A DNA stretch of 32,976 nucleotides from a virus. The DNA is taken from positions 1 to 32,976 of the IMG/VR virus record IMGVR_UViG_3300044718_000105. One strand, given 5' to 3'. Under the pieces are notes generated by a model, which was not told the DNA's origin, did no database searches, and was given only the letters and a program-made list of their open reading frames with translations. The first letter of the stretch is position 1, and each line of letters opens with the position of its first letter. A program made the translations under genes and the position numbers. Below, piece by piece: positions 1 to 7,936 of this stretch.

Positions 1-97
1 CTGACTTTTCGCGTCGCCTTCGTTTAGGGAAATAGTGTTGCCTTTGATCCTACTCCAAAGGTGGTGGATTTGAGGTTTTATGAGTGCACGGATAACA

Positions 98-136
98 AAA
101 AGAGCCGGACATCCGTGGAAAATGTCCGGCTCTTTT
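98..136. terminator. Bidirectional intrinsic terminator at the end of the late operon
   Basis: A perfect 15-bp stem (98-112 with 122-136, arms AAAAGAGCCGGACAT and its complement) closes a 9-base loop. It carries an A-run on its left and a T-run on its right, so it can end transcription on both strands. On the minus strand it lies 44 bases past the stop of the last late gene. Bases 1-97 to its left show no gene or site that I can support. Confidence 0.9.
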
Positions 137-180
137 GCTGTTTTGAAGCTGGCTCCCTAGACGGAGCATAACTCAGAGGA

Positions 181-921
181 TCACTCGCTGCCAATGCTTA
201 TCCGCATCCGGTCCACGTAGACCGAGTACGGCGCCGCTTTGAAGTTGCTGTCCAACTGGAAGGCGTTAGTGAACTGATTGAACTTCGCACCGGTGAACGG
301 GGCGGTGTGCTGGACCGTCAACTCCGATCTCAGGCCGTCCACGGTGAGCGCATCATGGTAGACGGTATGGGTTGCGCCATCCGCGCGGAACTCAGCCATG
401 ATGTGGTGCCACGTGCCCGGTGCAAAGTGGGAGAAGGTGAGGCCGGTTTCGTCCCATCGTTTCAGACCATAATCGAAGGCCCGCCATTTTCCGATTGTGG
501 ATCCGGTTGCGTAGTCTGCCTGCCACGCGAAGTTGTAGACGTAGCCTCCGATCGTCTGCTGGCATTCGAATTCAATGGCCTGCGGCGCGTTCTCGTCGCC
601 CAGGGACACGAGAAAATCGAATTCGTAAATCAGGGAGGTGACCTGCGAGGTGACTGCGGGATGAACCTGGTACCAGTAGCCATTGGAAAATGGAGCTTTG
701 GCCGCGACCGAGAACCTGGTACCGACGCCGTCTTCGTAGATGGCGCTTTTTTCGACAACCGCGGACAGCGCCGCAGCGGATCCGGTTCCGCCAGTGTTGC
801 CACAGGCGCCGCACGTCTGCCAGGCGTTGTTCTGGTCAATGTCGCGAATCACCTGGACCGGCTGGCAGAACAGCAAAAGCGCGAGCAGAAGTTTAGACAG
901 TGGAATTTTCAGCAAATGCAT
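181..921 (-). CDS. Secreted concanavalin-like (LamG-type) protein
   Basis: 246 residues. Residues 1-24 form a signal peptide (KIPLSKLLLALLLFC core). A short CGAC-containing Gly/Thr linker follows, then one beta-sandwich domain from about residue 50 to the end, with segments such as YEFDFLVS, AIEFECQQ, WHHIMAEFRADG and a final VYVDRMRIS strand. This fits the concanavalin-A-like lectin/glucanase fold. From memory, many secreted acidobacterial proteins share this layout (a WQTC motif near the start, a QALEF-like strand, a W(N/H)H motif, a Y-S-V-strand end). It is the last gene of the late operon, just before a terminator, and has an AGGAG about 11 bases before its ATG. It may bind glycans on the host surface or on the virion. 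The sequence shows no enzymatic residues. The fold call is good; the role is open. Confidence 0.7.
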   Translation of the reverse strand: MHLLKIPLSKLLLALLLFCQPVQVIRDIDQNNAWQTCGACGNTGGTGSAAALSAVVEKSAIYEDGVGTRFSVAAKAPFSNGYWYQVHPAVTSQVTSLIYEFDFLVSLGDENAPQAIEFECQQTIGGYVYNFAWQADYATGSTIGKWRAFDYGLKRWDETGLTFSHFAPGTWHHIMAEFRADGATHTVYHDALTVDGLRSELTVQHTAPFTGAKFNQFTNAFQLDSNFKAAPYSVYVDRMRISIGSE

Positions 922-1006
922 TCGGGGTTTACTCCTGATGTTGGTGGAATGTGAATAGAGAGGGGCGAGGATTTGTGTTGCTGTAGACGAGCGGCGTTGC
1001 GCCTGG

Positions 1007-1558
1007 CTATTCGACGGCCGGCGCCTTGGCCAGCAGCTCAGTCTTGCGGTCGGATCCGCTGCTGCTGCCGAAGTAGTACGAGAACACCTGTTTAACTTCG
1101 TTGAAGATGTAGCCGATCACAGTGCCGGCCATCGCCGCGGAAGTGGTGTCCTTCATTACCGGTGAATTCCCGGATATCAAAATGATGCTGATCGCAATGG
1201 CCAGCAGCATGACGCCATAGGCGAGGATCTTCGGCGTGTTGTCCTTGACCGTCTCTTCTCGCTTGCGGGCGCTGTCACGGTCCTGGACGTCCAGTTCGGC
1301 GAGCTTCTCCACGCTGTCGAATCCAAGCTGGGTCATCTGCAGCTTGAATTCATCTTCGGCCTGTTTCAGCTTCAGCAGCCCGTCATCGGTCTGGGCCATC
1401 TGTGCCATCTTGTTTTCAAGATCTTCTGGCTTTACCGTGGCGCCTGCGGCTTTAGTCAAGATGCCGGCAGCAATGTTGCCCAGCGGACCAGGAGCGGCGA
1501 GCTGCACGGTCTGTGCCAGGAAAGGCGCGACCGTCTTGAACACGCTTTTGAATCCCAT
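1007..1558 (-). CDS. Holin-like membrane protein (3TM/GTA-holin type)
   Basis: 183 residues. The N-terminal half is amphipathic and helical, with an Ala/Gly-rich stretch and a charged segment. A D-x-x-DRDSARKRE motif follows at about residues 90-100, just before two hydrophobic segments (about 113-130, ILAYGVMLLAIAISIILIS, and about 140-165). A DR-x-SAR motif followed by membrane helices is typical of the phage and gene-transfer-agent holin family called 3TM holins. It lies two genes after the endolysin, which fits a role in releasing or activating lysis. Its ATG overlaps the preceding stop by one base (TAATG), so the two are probably translationally coupled. It could instead be another phage inner-membrane protein. 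Confidence 0.6.
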   Translation of the reverse strand: MGFKSVFKTVAPFLAQTVQLAAPGPLGNIAAGILTKAAGATVKPEDLENKMAQMAQTDDGLLKLKQAEDEFKLQMTQLGFDSVEKLAELDVQDRDSARKREETVKDNTPKILAYGVMLLAIAISIILISGNSPVMKDTTSAAMAGTVIGYIFNEVKQVFSYYFGSSSGSDRKTELLAKAPAVE

Positions 1559-1764
1559 TATTTCTCTCCCAGGAAGTGGTCGAGCCGGTGAGCCAGGCCC
1601 TGCTTCAGTTGGCCATATTCGTACTTGGCATGGTTGAGGGTGAGCTTCGCTTCTACTTCAGCGCTGCGTGCACGGTCTACAACTTTGCGGTACCAGAGCA
1701 AGCCGCCGAAAAAGCCGATCGCCAGGCCAGCAAAGATGCACAGCAACAGGTGTTCCAGTGTCAT
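1558..1764 (-). CDS. Small single-span membrane protein of the lysis cassette
   Basis: 68 residues: one transmembrane helix near the N terminus (about 5-25, LLLCIFAGLAIGFFGGLLWY), then a charged helix rich in Lys, Glu and Ala. The topology would put the C-terminal helix on one side of the inner membrane, as in i-spanins or accessory holins. I see no lipoprotein partner embedded in it, so a spanin call is not supported. A purine-rich AAAGGAG lies about 11 bases before the ATG. It sits between the endolysin and the holin-like gene and is coupled to the latter by a TAATG junction. Confidence 0.55.
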   Translation of the reverse strand: MTLEHLLLCIFAGLAIGFFGGLLWYRKVVDRARSAEVEAKLTLNHAKYEYGQLKQGLAHRLDHFLGEK

Positions 1765-1813
1765 TGGATAAATTGCTCCTTTGTTGAATTGTTTGGGGAA
1801 TCCGAAAATCTGA

Positions 1814-2356
1814 TTACGCTATTGCCGGCAGAGCGGCCAGCAGCTTCTCGATGAGCGAGAGGAAGAGATCCAGTCCGTTGTGGCCGCCGTTCACCAGTTC
1901 GCGCACGCGCTTCCAGTTGAGGGCATCGGCGGCAGTGGTGCAGCCTTTATTTTTGAAGAATAGGACGAACAACTCAGCGGCCGGGCCCGGCTGCAGGACG
2001 AGATCCGGATCGGCGACCAGGTCGAGGTTCAGCAGCTTGCCGAAGTGCTCGTAATTGGTCCGTCCGGTGAGCTGGATGAATCCCCTGCCGGCATACTTCA
2101 CGCCATCACCAGGCTGAAGGTTTCCAAGATCCTTGCGGCCCTCGTAGTGTTCCTCGAAATAGTGAGAGTTGCCATATTCATGGATCGGATGAAATGGAGG
2201 GCACTCGACGCGGACCGTCGCGATCGTGGCCACCGCTACCTTCTCGGAATAGCAGCCATGCTTCACCAGGGCGGCCTCGAGCGCCGGCCAACTGATGGCC
2301 ACATGGACCAGCGGCGCCCCCGTTATAGAGGCTATCTGTTCAGGGGTGAGAGGCAT
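1814..2356 (-). CDS. Endolysin, glycoside hydrolase family 19 (chitinase-like)
   Basis: 180 residues, about one GH19 catalytic domain and nothing else. The signature YAGRGFIQLTGRTNY is at 88-102, the catalytic acid is probably Glu51 (TVRVECPP) with Glu60 nearby, and the closing R-x-LVNGGHNG motif is near 150. Phage GH19 proteins cut the glycan strands of peptidoglycan and lyse the host. There is no signal peptide, so it should need a holin, and small membrane proteins lie on both sides. Its ATG overlaps the stop of the upstream gene by one base (TAATG). Confidence 0.9.
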   Translation of the reverse strand: MPLTPEQIASITGAPLVHVAISWPALEAALVKHGCYSEKVAVATIATVRVECPPFHPIHEYGNSHYFEEHYEGRKDLGNLQPGDGVKYAGRGFIQLTGRTNYEHFGKLLNLDLVADPDLVLQPGPAAELFVLFFKNKGCTTAADALNWKRVRELVNGGHNGLDLFLSLIEKLLAALPAIA

Positions 2357-2640
2357 TAGCGCCTCTCCTGGCTGTGATTGATCAGGTAGTCGTTGATCTT
2401 GTCCAGCTTGTCGGAAATGCGATCCAAGCTCTTGGAGACTTCCGCCTTGTCCGCCTTCTCTTCAATGCGTTTGGCATTCGCTTCCGAAAGTTCTTTCGCC
2501 GAGGTGGCCGTGGCGTGCACGCTGAATACCCAGAAAAAAGCGGCGATGATCAGGGCGGCTATGCTGAGCGCAGCGGCCAGATTGCCAATGATGGGACGAG
2601 CGTCGTGCGAGGCTTCGAGTGTGTTTTCTATGGCTTCCAT
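2356..2640 (-). CDS. Small membrane protein with a coiled-coil tail, possible holin or antiholin
   Basis: 94 residues. A hydrophobic helix spans about residues 21-43 (LAAALSIAALIIAAFFWVF). A Lys/Glu/Ala-rich heptad-like region runs from about 48 to 86 (AKRIEEKADKAEVSKSLD), as in hemolysin-XhlA-like phage proteins. It precedes the endolysin with a one-base stop/start overlap. Position and topology suggest a lysis role, such as a holin, antiholin or membrane anchor. I do not recognise a specific family. Confidence 0.55.
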   Translation of the reverse strand: MEAIENTLEASHDARPIIGNLAAALSIAALIIAAFFWVFSVHATATSAKELSEANAKRIEEKADKAEVSKSLDRISDKLDKINDYLINHSQERR

Positions 2641-2709
2641 AAGGAATCTCCACGGGGCGGGAGGTTTATGTTATTGATTTAAGTGTGTGGAGTCAGCCAC
2701 TAACTTCTA

Positions 2710-3123
2710 TTACTCGTGAGCCACAAAATGCATATGCAGCTTTTCGAGCTGGCGAAGAACTTGCTTTAGTGTCTGCCCGGGCTGAGATCCATGGACGGAA
2801 TGATGCTGGGCAATTTTTTCGTGGACGGCATCAGAGGCGTGGATGCTATCGCAGATGATCAGGCGCGGATCCTTTTGTGCTGCTGCGAAGTGAGTGGCAT
2901 CCATCTCGCAAAATACCAGCGCGAAGCCGTCATGATGCCAGGGCGCGTTCCAGAAATGGGCATATTGCCGGCAAACCGGCAGCTCATATTCCGGATGGTC
3001 CTCATGCGCGCGAGCTGCGGCCGCTTCGGCTTGTACCGCGTCATGGTGAAGCGAACGGGCATACTCCACCATGGGTGAGGGAACAAACTCAAGTGGGCTA
3101 AATATCCAGCGTTTAATTATCAT
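2710..3123 (-). CDS. Hypothetical His-rich protein following the tail tip gene
   Basis: 137 residues, not recognised. It is unusually rich in His (for example APWHHDG, AQHHSVHG, KLHMHFVAHE), with two internal Cys, and is predicted to be mixed alpha/beta with a helical C terminus. Its ATG shares one base with the stop of the tail tip gene (TGATG), so it is translated in step with it. The tight coupling suggests a small tail-associated protein, a chaperone, or a partner of the Hint domain encoded just before it. None of these is shown by the sequence. Confidence 0.55.
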   Translation of the reverse strand: MIIKRWIFSPLEFVPSPMVEYARSLHHDAVQAEAAAARAHEDHPEYELPVCRQYAHFWNAPWHHDGFALVFCEMDATHFAAAQKDPRLIICDSIHASDAVHEKIAQHHSVHGSQPGQTLKQVLRQLEKLHMHFVAHE

Positions 3124-5789
3124 CAGCTCAACTGAATCGGATTGTGGACGGTGATATCTCCGTCTGCTCCGAAAAGAATGAAATTATGATCGTCGAAGTT
3201 ATCGCCCTCGACGTAGATGCGCACTTTTCGTCCAGGAACTCCGAACACCTGTCGGGAATCAGGAACATCGTGGGCCGATACCCACTTGCCAGAGGTCCAC
3301 ACAGGCTCGCATGACGTCATCAGATGGCCTTTCACCGCATACCAGTCAGAGCAGTGCTCAATTTCCCTGCCCAATATCCGGCGATATTTCCGCTCTCCGG
3401 TTCGCACGTCTTCTCCGCATATCCTGCCTCCAGGAGCAGCATCGAAGATGCGCATCCTGCCGAGGCCCTCAATGTCCACAATCTCGTCCTCGTGAATGCA
3501 CACCGGCCCCCCGCCTGAACTACCGCCCCCAGTGCCTGAATTGTTTGGCGTGGTCGCCGACAGAAAACCGTTCGATAACGGAATGTAGCCATCGAAATAC
3601 TGGTTGATGGCCATTTGATCTTTTTGCGCCTGCGTAATGCTGCTGGTCGCCGGAATGCTGGGAGGATCAAGATCTACGTTCGATCCGGAATAGCCTGCCC
3701 AGTGAACCGTTCCATCTGCGATCTTGTAGCGCGGCGCCCGAAGGTAGGTTGTGGTCGCTGCGAGAGTTCCACTCCAGGTCACGTCCACGGCCGGCACATT
3801 GATTGAGGTTCCGTCAGTCAGCGGCAGCGTGGTTGCAGCCGCAGTATATCTCTGGGTGCAGCTCCCGGAGCTGTTCGAATTGGTAGCCAGCGTCCATACC
3901 GGATAAGTGGTAGGACGGATGCTGCCTTGTTTCCCGAATGCCGAGCTGGTCAGATCGGCTGTCAAGCCGGTGATGAGGACATTGTCGATTTCGACAAAGT
4001 CGCTCGTTGCCAGGGAAACGTTCTTTGAATAGATCCTCACATCGTAGGTGTGTCCGTCGGTCACCTGGTTGTAAAAGAACTGCGTCTCACCGCCGTCAAC
4101 CTGTCCGGCATTGCGCCAGATCTTCGGGGAACTTCCATCGGCGTGATCGGAGATGTCTATTACGATGTGACCGCCATCGAGCACGAATTGATCAGCAGGC
4201 GAGGTCCAAGTCACTTTAAGCCGCGTGATCTTTACCCCATCAGCCCTTACCAGCGTATCGCTGATAGCAGTCAGGCTGCTCGGATTACCGATCGTAGTAT
4301 TGTCCGGCAAAGTTGTGGTAGCAGCAGCCGCAACAATGGTTTCATCTGTGCTAGGATCCCAGGCATAAACATTGGCGTCAATTTCCTGAAGCGATAGATC
4401 CACGCCCAAAATGGGCGCCCCCTGCTGCTGCTTTGAATCGCCCACAACAAAAGCGCCATCGAAAACCTCGAAAGTTTTATTGGTCCAGCCAAAGCGCGAC
4501 CTATTGATCTGTACCACGTCCGGAGGTTCAGCCTGGTAGGCGCTGAGCTTGGCTGGATAGGATACCTGCATCTGCCGGCGATTCTTTTCAAGGGTGATTT
4601 TCGCCAGGCGCTGGCAGGTGGAGGGCGAAACTGTAAAGGGGAACTCAACATCCTGCCAGATCTGCTCACCGTCCTGGGTGATATAGGTAGGATTCGTTAC
4701 AACGGGGAAGTCTGCCGGCTGCCAGTCTGTGAGCGGCCCCTTGTATACTCCCTTCACGCTATTGCAGAGATCTCTTCTCGATCGCAGTGGCTGAACCTTA
4801 ATGCTATCGCGAAGATCATCATCGCCGAGAGTCAGCGAGGGCGAGCGCCAGGCCGCGGCATACATCTTCCATTTACCTCCGGCAAAAACCAAGGTTCCGC
4901 CCATGGAAGTAAGCATGGCCTGGATGGTGTCCTTGATTGCCTGATCAACCGTGAACGTGCCGTTGCAGGTATACCTCAGCTCCGTTCCTCCATCGCGCAA
5001 CGACACTGACTCGTCGCATACGTTGGCGGCCGCGATGACGCAATCATCATGGATGTTTGCGTCGCTCTCTCCCATTCCGTAGATGGAGTTGATCAGGAAG
5101 TCTCGCAGGTGCAGCGCCGGGTTCTCTGTATACCCGGTGGTTCCAGTGCGAGGATCATAAACCTCATTGCCCTGGATATCGAATGTAATGTTTGGAGCGC
5201 CATTGGGAAAAATGTCGGCACTCCATTTCAGCCGGACATAAACGCCGGCGCGGCCGAGCTGCTGGTCCGTGGAAGTCCATTTTGTGGGAGCTGCGGATAC
5301 CAGACCGGGGAATGCTGCCTGAGTATCCGTCCCCAGATTGGTTTCTATGTGTACAAAGCCAGCAAAAGCGCCGGTGGCGTTTCCGCTGCCGTCCACTGGA
5401 ACCAGGACCCCATCAAAATACATGTTGCCGATCGAGTGAACCATGCGGCCGGTCAGAGTTATGACCATATGCAGAAATTCGTTGTTGGCGCCCGTGGTAT
5501 GCAGAAACGTCAGAATGCCACCTCGCCGATCGCGCCCGACTGTAATCGCCCAGGGCGCCGTGGCTTGGCGGACTGTCACCTGGCTGGAAGAGAGATCCTG
5601 CGAGATGGTAGATGCAGCCTTGGGCTGCTTTTGCAGCATGTTCGAAATGCCGCTTAAAGTGAGCGCAAATCCGAGCCCAATAATGGCATCAAGCCCAGTG
5701 ATGCCCAGAATTCCGAGCAACGCTGGAAATGCGAAGACACCCACCGAAGAGGTAAGAAGGAGTCCCAGCCCAATAATCAGCGGAGGCAT
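3123..5789 (-). CDS. Tail tip attachment protein (lambda J-like) with a C-terminal Hint domain
   Basis: 888 residues from the ATG at 5789, which has GAGG five bases upstream. A GTG at 5879 would add 30 residues but has no good ribosome site and overlaps the upstream gene. The N terminus is a hydrophobic Gly/Leu-rich stretch (about 1-55), as in many J-like proteins. The central part resembles host-specificity tail tip proteins. A fibronectin-III-like segment lies near 510-610. A Ser/Gly linker near 750 leads to a Hint-type domain (764-888, bases 3123-3500). It starts with Cys764 and ends in the motif GADGDITVHN followed by five residues. The block containing MTSCEPVWTSGKW resembles the intein B block, but Glu stands where the usual His would be. 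The tail tip call is good; autoprocessing is inferred only. Confidence 0.8.
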   Translation of the reverse strand: MPPLIIGLGLLLTSSVGVFAFPALLGILGITGLDAIIGLGFALTLSGISNMLQKQPKAASTISQDLSSSQVTVRQATAPWAITVGRDRRGGILTFLHTTGANNEFLHMVITLTGRMVHSIGNMYFDGVLVPVDGSGNATGAFAGFVHIETNLGTDTQAAFPGLVSAAPTKWTSTDQQLGRAGVYVRLKWSADIFPNGAPNITFDIQGNEVYDPRTGTTGYTENPALHLRDFLINSIYGMGESDANIHDDCVIAAANVCDESVSLRDGGTELRYTCNGTFTVDQAIKDTIQAMLTSMGGTLVFAGGKWKMYAAAWRSPSLTLGDDDLRDSIKVQPLRSRRDLCNSVKGVYKGPLTDWQPADFPVVTNPTYITQDGEQIWQDVEFPFTVSPSTCQRLAKITLEKNRRQMQVSYPAKLSAYQAEPPDVVQINRSRFGWTNKTFEVFDGAFVVGDSKQQQGAPILGVDLSLQEIDANVYAWDPSTDETIVAAAATTTLPDNTTIGNPSSLTAISDTLVRADGVKITRLKVTWTSPADQFVLDGGHIVIDISDHADGSSPKIWRNAGQVDGGETQFFYNQVTDGHTYDVRIYSKNVSLATSDFVEIDNVLITGLTADLTSSAFGKQGSIRPTTYPVWTLATNSNSSGSCTQRYTAAATTLPLTDGTSINVPAVDVTWSGTLAATTTYLRAPRYKIADGTVHWAGYSGSNVDLDPPSIPATSSITQAQKDQMAINQYFDGYIPLSNGFLSATTPNNSGTGGGSSGGGPVCIHEDEIVDIEGLGRMRIFDAAPGGRICGEDVRTGERKYRRILGREIEHCSDWYAVKGHLMTSCEPVWTSGKWVSAHDVPDSRQVFGVPGRKVRIYVEGDNFDDHNFILFGADGDITVHNPIQLS

Positions 5790-5842
5790 TGTGGCCTCGA
5801 TGTCAATTTCATAAAAGGGGAAAGCAAAAAGGTGAGATCTGA

Positions 5843-6289
5843 TTAGCCGGCTTTTGGAATGCGCCAGGCTTTCATGCACTCTTTCAAAGGCGCATCAGCT
5901 ACTCCGTCCGGACCAGGACAATGCGTCCATCTCCCATCCAGCCCAACAATTCCCAGAGCTTCGCCGAGTGGAGAAGAAAGCAAAACGACATCTCCACGTT
6001 GCGCCATCAGCACCGGAATTTGTTCAATGTCATAGACTCCAGCTTTTATGACTGCGACTTCGAGAACGCCGCCGCCGGCAACTTCCTTCATGATTCGAGC
6101 AGCAGATTTGAGGGAGTCGTATTTCCCTCGGAAATCTTCAGCGAGATCGAGGCCGCTCATCTCCAGTACTGCATCGCAAGCAAAGAGGCAGCAGTCCATC
6201 GTGCCCCATTGGAATTTTTCGTTCTGCCGGCGAGTGAGATACCTGGTCAAAATTTCCGGCCAGTCGTGTTTGTAAGCTAACTTGCTCAT
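5843..6289 (-). CDS. DUF6950-type tail assembly protein
   Basis: 148 residues, resembling the small DUF6950 proteins that precede the tail tip gene in siphophages. The segment FQWGTMDCCLFACDAV (about 27-42) looks like an NlpC/P60-type W-G-x-x-DC motif. Later features are QRGDVVLL, a Gly-rich turn and a C-terminal AWRIPK. In NlpC/P60 enzymes the Cys is followed by a His and a polar residue; I cannot place a convincing His with confidence. It probably acts in tail tip assembly or local cell-wall opening. Its ATG overlaps the upstream stop. Confidence 0.65.
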   Translation of the reverse strand: MSKLAYKHDWPEILTRYLTRRQNEKFQWGTMDCCLFACDAVLEMSGLDLAEDFRGKYDSLKSAARIMKEVAGGGVLEVAVIKAGVYDIEQIPVLMAQRGDVVLLSSPLGEALGIVGLDGRWTHCPGPDGVADAPLKECMKAWRIPKAG

Positions 6290-6942
6290 ATGATCGGCAC
6301 CACTGCCCGGCCGCCGCCGCTACGCAGTCCGCTTCCAGGGTTGTTGCCGGTTATAGTTGGGCGCTGGTGCGTACCGGTACCCGAGGCTCTTCCCCACACT
6401 CCATTCCAATTCTGAAGGGCAGCCACATAACGGAATCCAGTGTCGCCAGGGAAATCAATCTGCTGATCCTGATCGGTGTATCTGCGCTCTTTCGTGCGGT
6501 TCAGATCAATGAGCCTGTTCTCAACTGTTAAAGAGATCGTGGAAGTATCACTGCCTTCCTCGATCACCGGCACATCCATGCGGCCAGAATACGCCTGGAC
6601 AGGATCGGCGACCACATTGAGCTGATCATCCAGGAAGCCAAACCAAAGCGTGACCGGATATCCCTGGCGCGCCTGGTTCAATGCTTCGCCGAGCAGGGAA
6701 GGATCAATGCCAGACAGAGTGAAGGTGACATTGTTGGCCTTGATTTCCGAGCTTTCTTCGACTCCAGAGATGGTGCCCAGAGTTCCGAGGCCTATCCAGG
6801 TCTGTCCGTTCCAGGAAAGAGTTCCCATGCCGGACCAGACGTAAATGGTGCCATCGGTAAATTGGGCGCTCATCAGGAATAGCGGCCGGATGTGGCTGGC
6901 GCTGAGCTGCACAGCCATGGCAGCAGTCATCGTCCTGGACAT
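6286..6942 (-). CDS. Distal tail protein, BR0599/DUF2163-like
   Basis: 218 residues, beta-rich, no signal peptide. The opening resembles phage distal tail or baseplate hub proteins (FLMSAQFTDGTIYVWSG, then WNGQTWIGLG), and the middle has LSGIDPSLL, GYPVTLWFGFLDD and ISLTVENRLIDLNR. The combination of a W-x-G-x-x-(W/F)-x-GLG strand and a later VENR-x-x-DL motif is what I associate with this family. The C terminus is Gly/Arg-rich and may be disordered. It overlaps the next gene by four bases (6286-6289), so the pair is translationally coupled. The assignment rests on motif memory and position. Confidence 0.55.
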   Translation of the reverse strand: MSRTMTAAMAVQLSASHIRPLFLMSAQFTDGTIYVWSGMGTLSWNGQTWIGLGTLGTISGVEESSEIKANNVTFTLSGIDPSLLGEALNQARQGYPVTLWFGFLDDQLNVVADPVQAYSGRMDVPVIEEGSDTSTISLTVENRLIDLNRTKERRYTDQDQQIDFPGDTGFRYVAALQNWNGVWGRASGTGTHQRPTITGNNPGSGLRSGGGRAVVPII

Positions 6943-6943
6943 G

Positions 6944-7567
6944 TCACATCTTCTCCACGCACGAGAATTGAAGGCCGTAAATCATAGATTCGTCAATCGA
7001 CCAGGTCATTTTGTTTTTATCGAGCCTGAATATTCCCGACGCTGAATTGATCACGATCGGTTCGCCATCTGCAGGAGCATTAGGGTTCTGCCGGATATCG
7101 GGCCAGATTTCAAAAGACGCCTTGCCGTTCGCGTTCGCATCTTCGGCCGCCAAACACTTGTAGAGCCGGTTGGCGATCTGCATCCAGTCGCCAGTTTTGA
7201 GAACGTTGACAGTGTTAGGCGTCCACCCGCGGGTCGAGATCACATTCCCAACCTGGTTGGCGCCGTCCACTACAGGATTCCCCGATCCCGCTCCTCGAGG
7301 CAGCTTGCCGGCTGGATCGCCAAGCACAAAGCTCCCTGCCATTCCTCGCAGCGACAATAAGAAACCAACCCATTCCTCGGCGAAGGCACGGCTCATTGGC
7401 GGAAGGCCCACCTGGGCCGACCACCACTGCGCTGGCCATTCAATCACTTGCTGCTGCGCAGTGAACGGAGATGCCACAATCCCGACAGTGCTGTTCTGGT
7501 CAATGGAAATGCTTTGAAAGCCGGGAGGAAAGGCCGGCATGAATTTTGTAGCTTGTAAGACGGGCAT
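6944..7567 (-). CDS. Minor tail protein, first of the distal tail genes
   Basis: 207 residues from the ATG at 7567. It is beta-rich with many Trp residues (VIEWPAQWWSAQ, WVGFLLSLRGMAGSFVLGDP, GWTPNTVNVLKTGDW). The F-(F/V)-LGDP-type loop and the KTGDW-x-QI strand are common in phage tail proteins that follow the tape measure gene. It is separated from the tape measure gene by a 3.6-kb island of other genes, so it needs its own promoter or read-through. I see no clear minus-strand promoter in 7568-7630. Exact function unknown. Confidence 0.5.
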   Translation of the reverse strand: MPVLQATKFMPAFPPGFQSISIDQNSTVGIVASPFTAQQQVIEWPAQWWSAQVGLPPMSRAFAEEWVGFLLSLRGMAGSFVLGDPAGKLPRGAGSGNPVVDGANQVGNVISTRGWTPNTVNVLKTGDWMQIANRLYKCLAAEDANANGKASFEIWPDIRQNPNAPADGEPIVINSASGIFRLDKNKMTWSIDESMIYGLQFSCVEKM

Positions 7568-7592
7568 GGGTTAGACACTCGAAAGAAATAGA

Positions 7593-7621
7593 TTGACTTG
7601 TGCTATACATCTGCTATACAT
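7593..7621 (+). promoter_or_regulatory. Sigma-70-like promoter with a 10-bp direct repeat, probable autoregulatory operator
   Basis: TTGACT at 7593-7598 and TATACA at 7615-7620 are 16 bases apart, a good -35/-10 pair. The sequence TGCTATACAT occurs twice (7601-7610 and 7612-7621), one base apart, an 11-bp period. Ribbon-helix-helix proteins often bind such 10-12-bp-spaced half-sites, and the next gene encodes one. The expected start of transcription is at about 7627, only a few bases before the ATG at 7630. Confidence 0.65.
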
Positions 7622-7629
7622 TTCATCCC

Positions 7630-7791
7630 ATGCCGAAGCAGATTAACTTTCGAGCATCGGATGAAATTGTAAAACTGCTGAGGTCGCTTGTCCGGAGGGT
7701 TCAAGCAGTCAACCCTGGGAAGAAGATCGCGCAGGCCGATGTGATTCGAATGGGCCTTGTGGAACTAGATGAAAAAATGAAAAGCAAATAA
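7630..7791 (+). CDS. Small ribbon-helix-helix-like DNA-binding protein, probably leaderless
   Basis: 53 residues from the ATG at 7630: a short strand (KQINFRASDEIV), a helix (KLLRSLVRRVQAVNP), a turn, and a second helix (AQADVIRMGLVELDEKM). This is the order of a ribbon-helix-helix (Arc/CopG/ParD) domain. There is no Shine-Dalgarno sequence, and the ATG lies about 10 bases past the -10 box, so the mRNA is probably leaderless. It is transcribed against the surrounding tail genes and opens a cargo island. It probably represses itself through the 11-bp-spaced repeats in its promoter, and may control neighbouring cargo genes. Confidence 0.65.
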   Translation: MPKQINFRASDEIVKLLRSLVRRVQAVNPGKKIAQADVIRMGLVELDEKMKSK

Positions 7792-7804
7792 GAGGAATTT
7801 CTTA

Positions 7805-7839
7805 GGGCAGCATCGGTGGTGGAAACACCGATGCTGCCC
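7805..7839. terminator. Strong 14-bp hairpin after the ribbon-helix-helix gene
   Basis: Bases 7805-7818 (GGGCAGCATCGGTG) pair perfectly with 7826-7839 across the 7-base loop GTGGAAA. No T-run follows on either strand, so it is not a textbook intrinsic terminator, but its place 13 bases past the stop at 7791 suggests transcript end formation or protection. The loop shares GTGGAAA with the terminator at 98-136. Confidence 0.5.
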
Positions 7840-7936
7840 TCAAACAACCGACTGACAGGGCACCAAGGATGCCCCACCAATGGCTACATACAATTTTACT
7901 CGCCGTTTCAGCAACTCTGCATTAAACTCTTCACCC

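Noticed and set aside
1-97. Possible attachment site or end of a neighbouring gene
   Set aside because: No integrase, repeated core sequence or open frame is visible to support it.
1558-1764. Spanin (Rz) call for the small membrane protein
   Set aside because: The topology is compatible, but there is no overlapping lipoprotein (Rz1) frame and no family motif.
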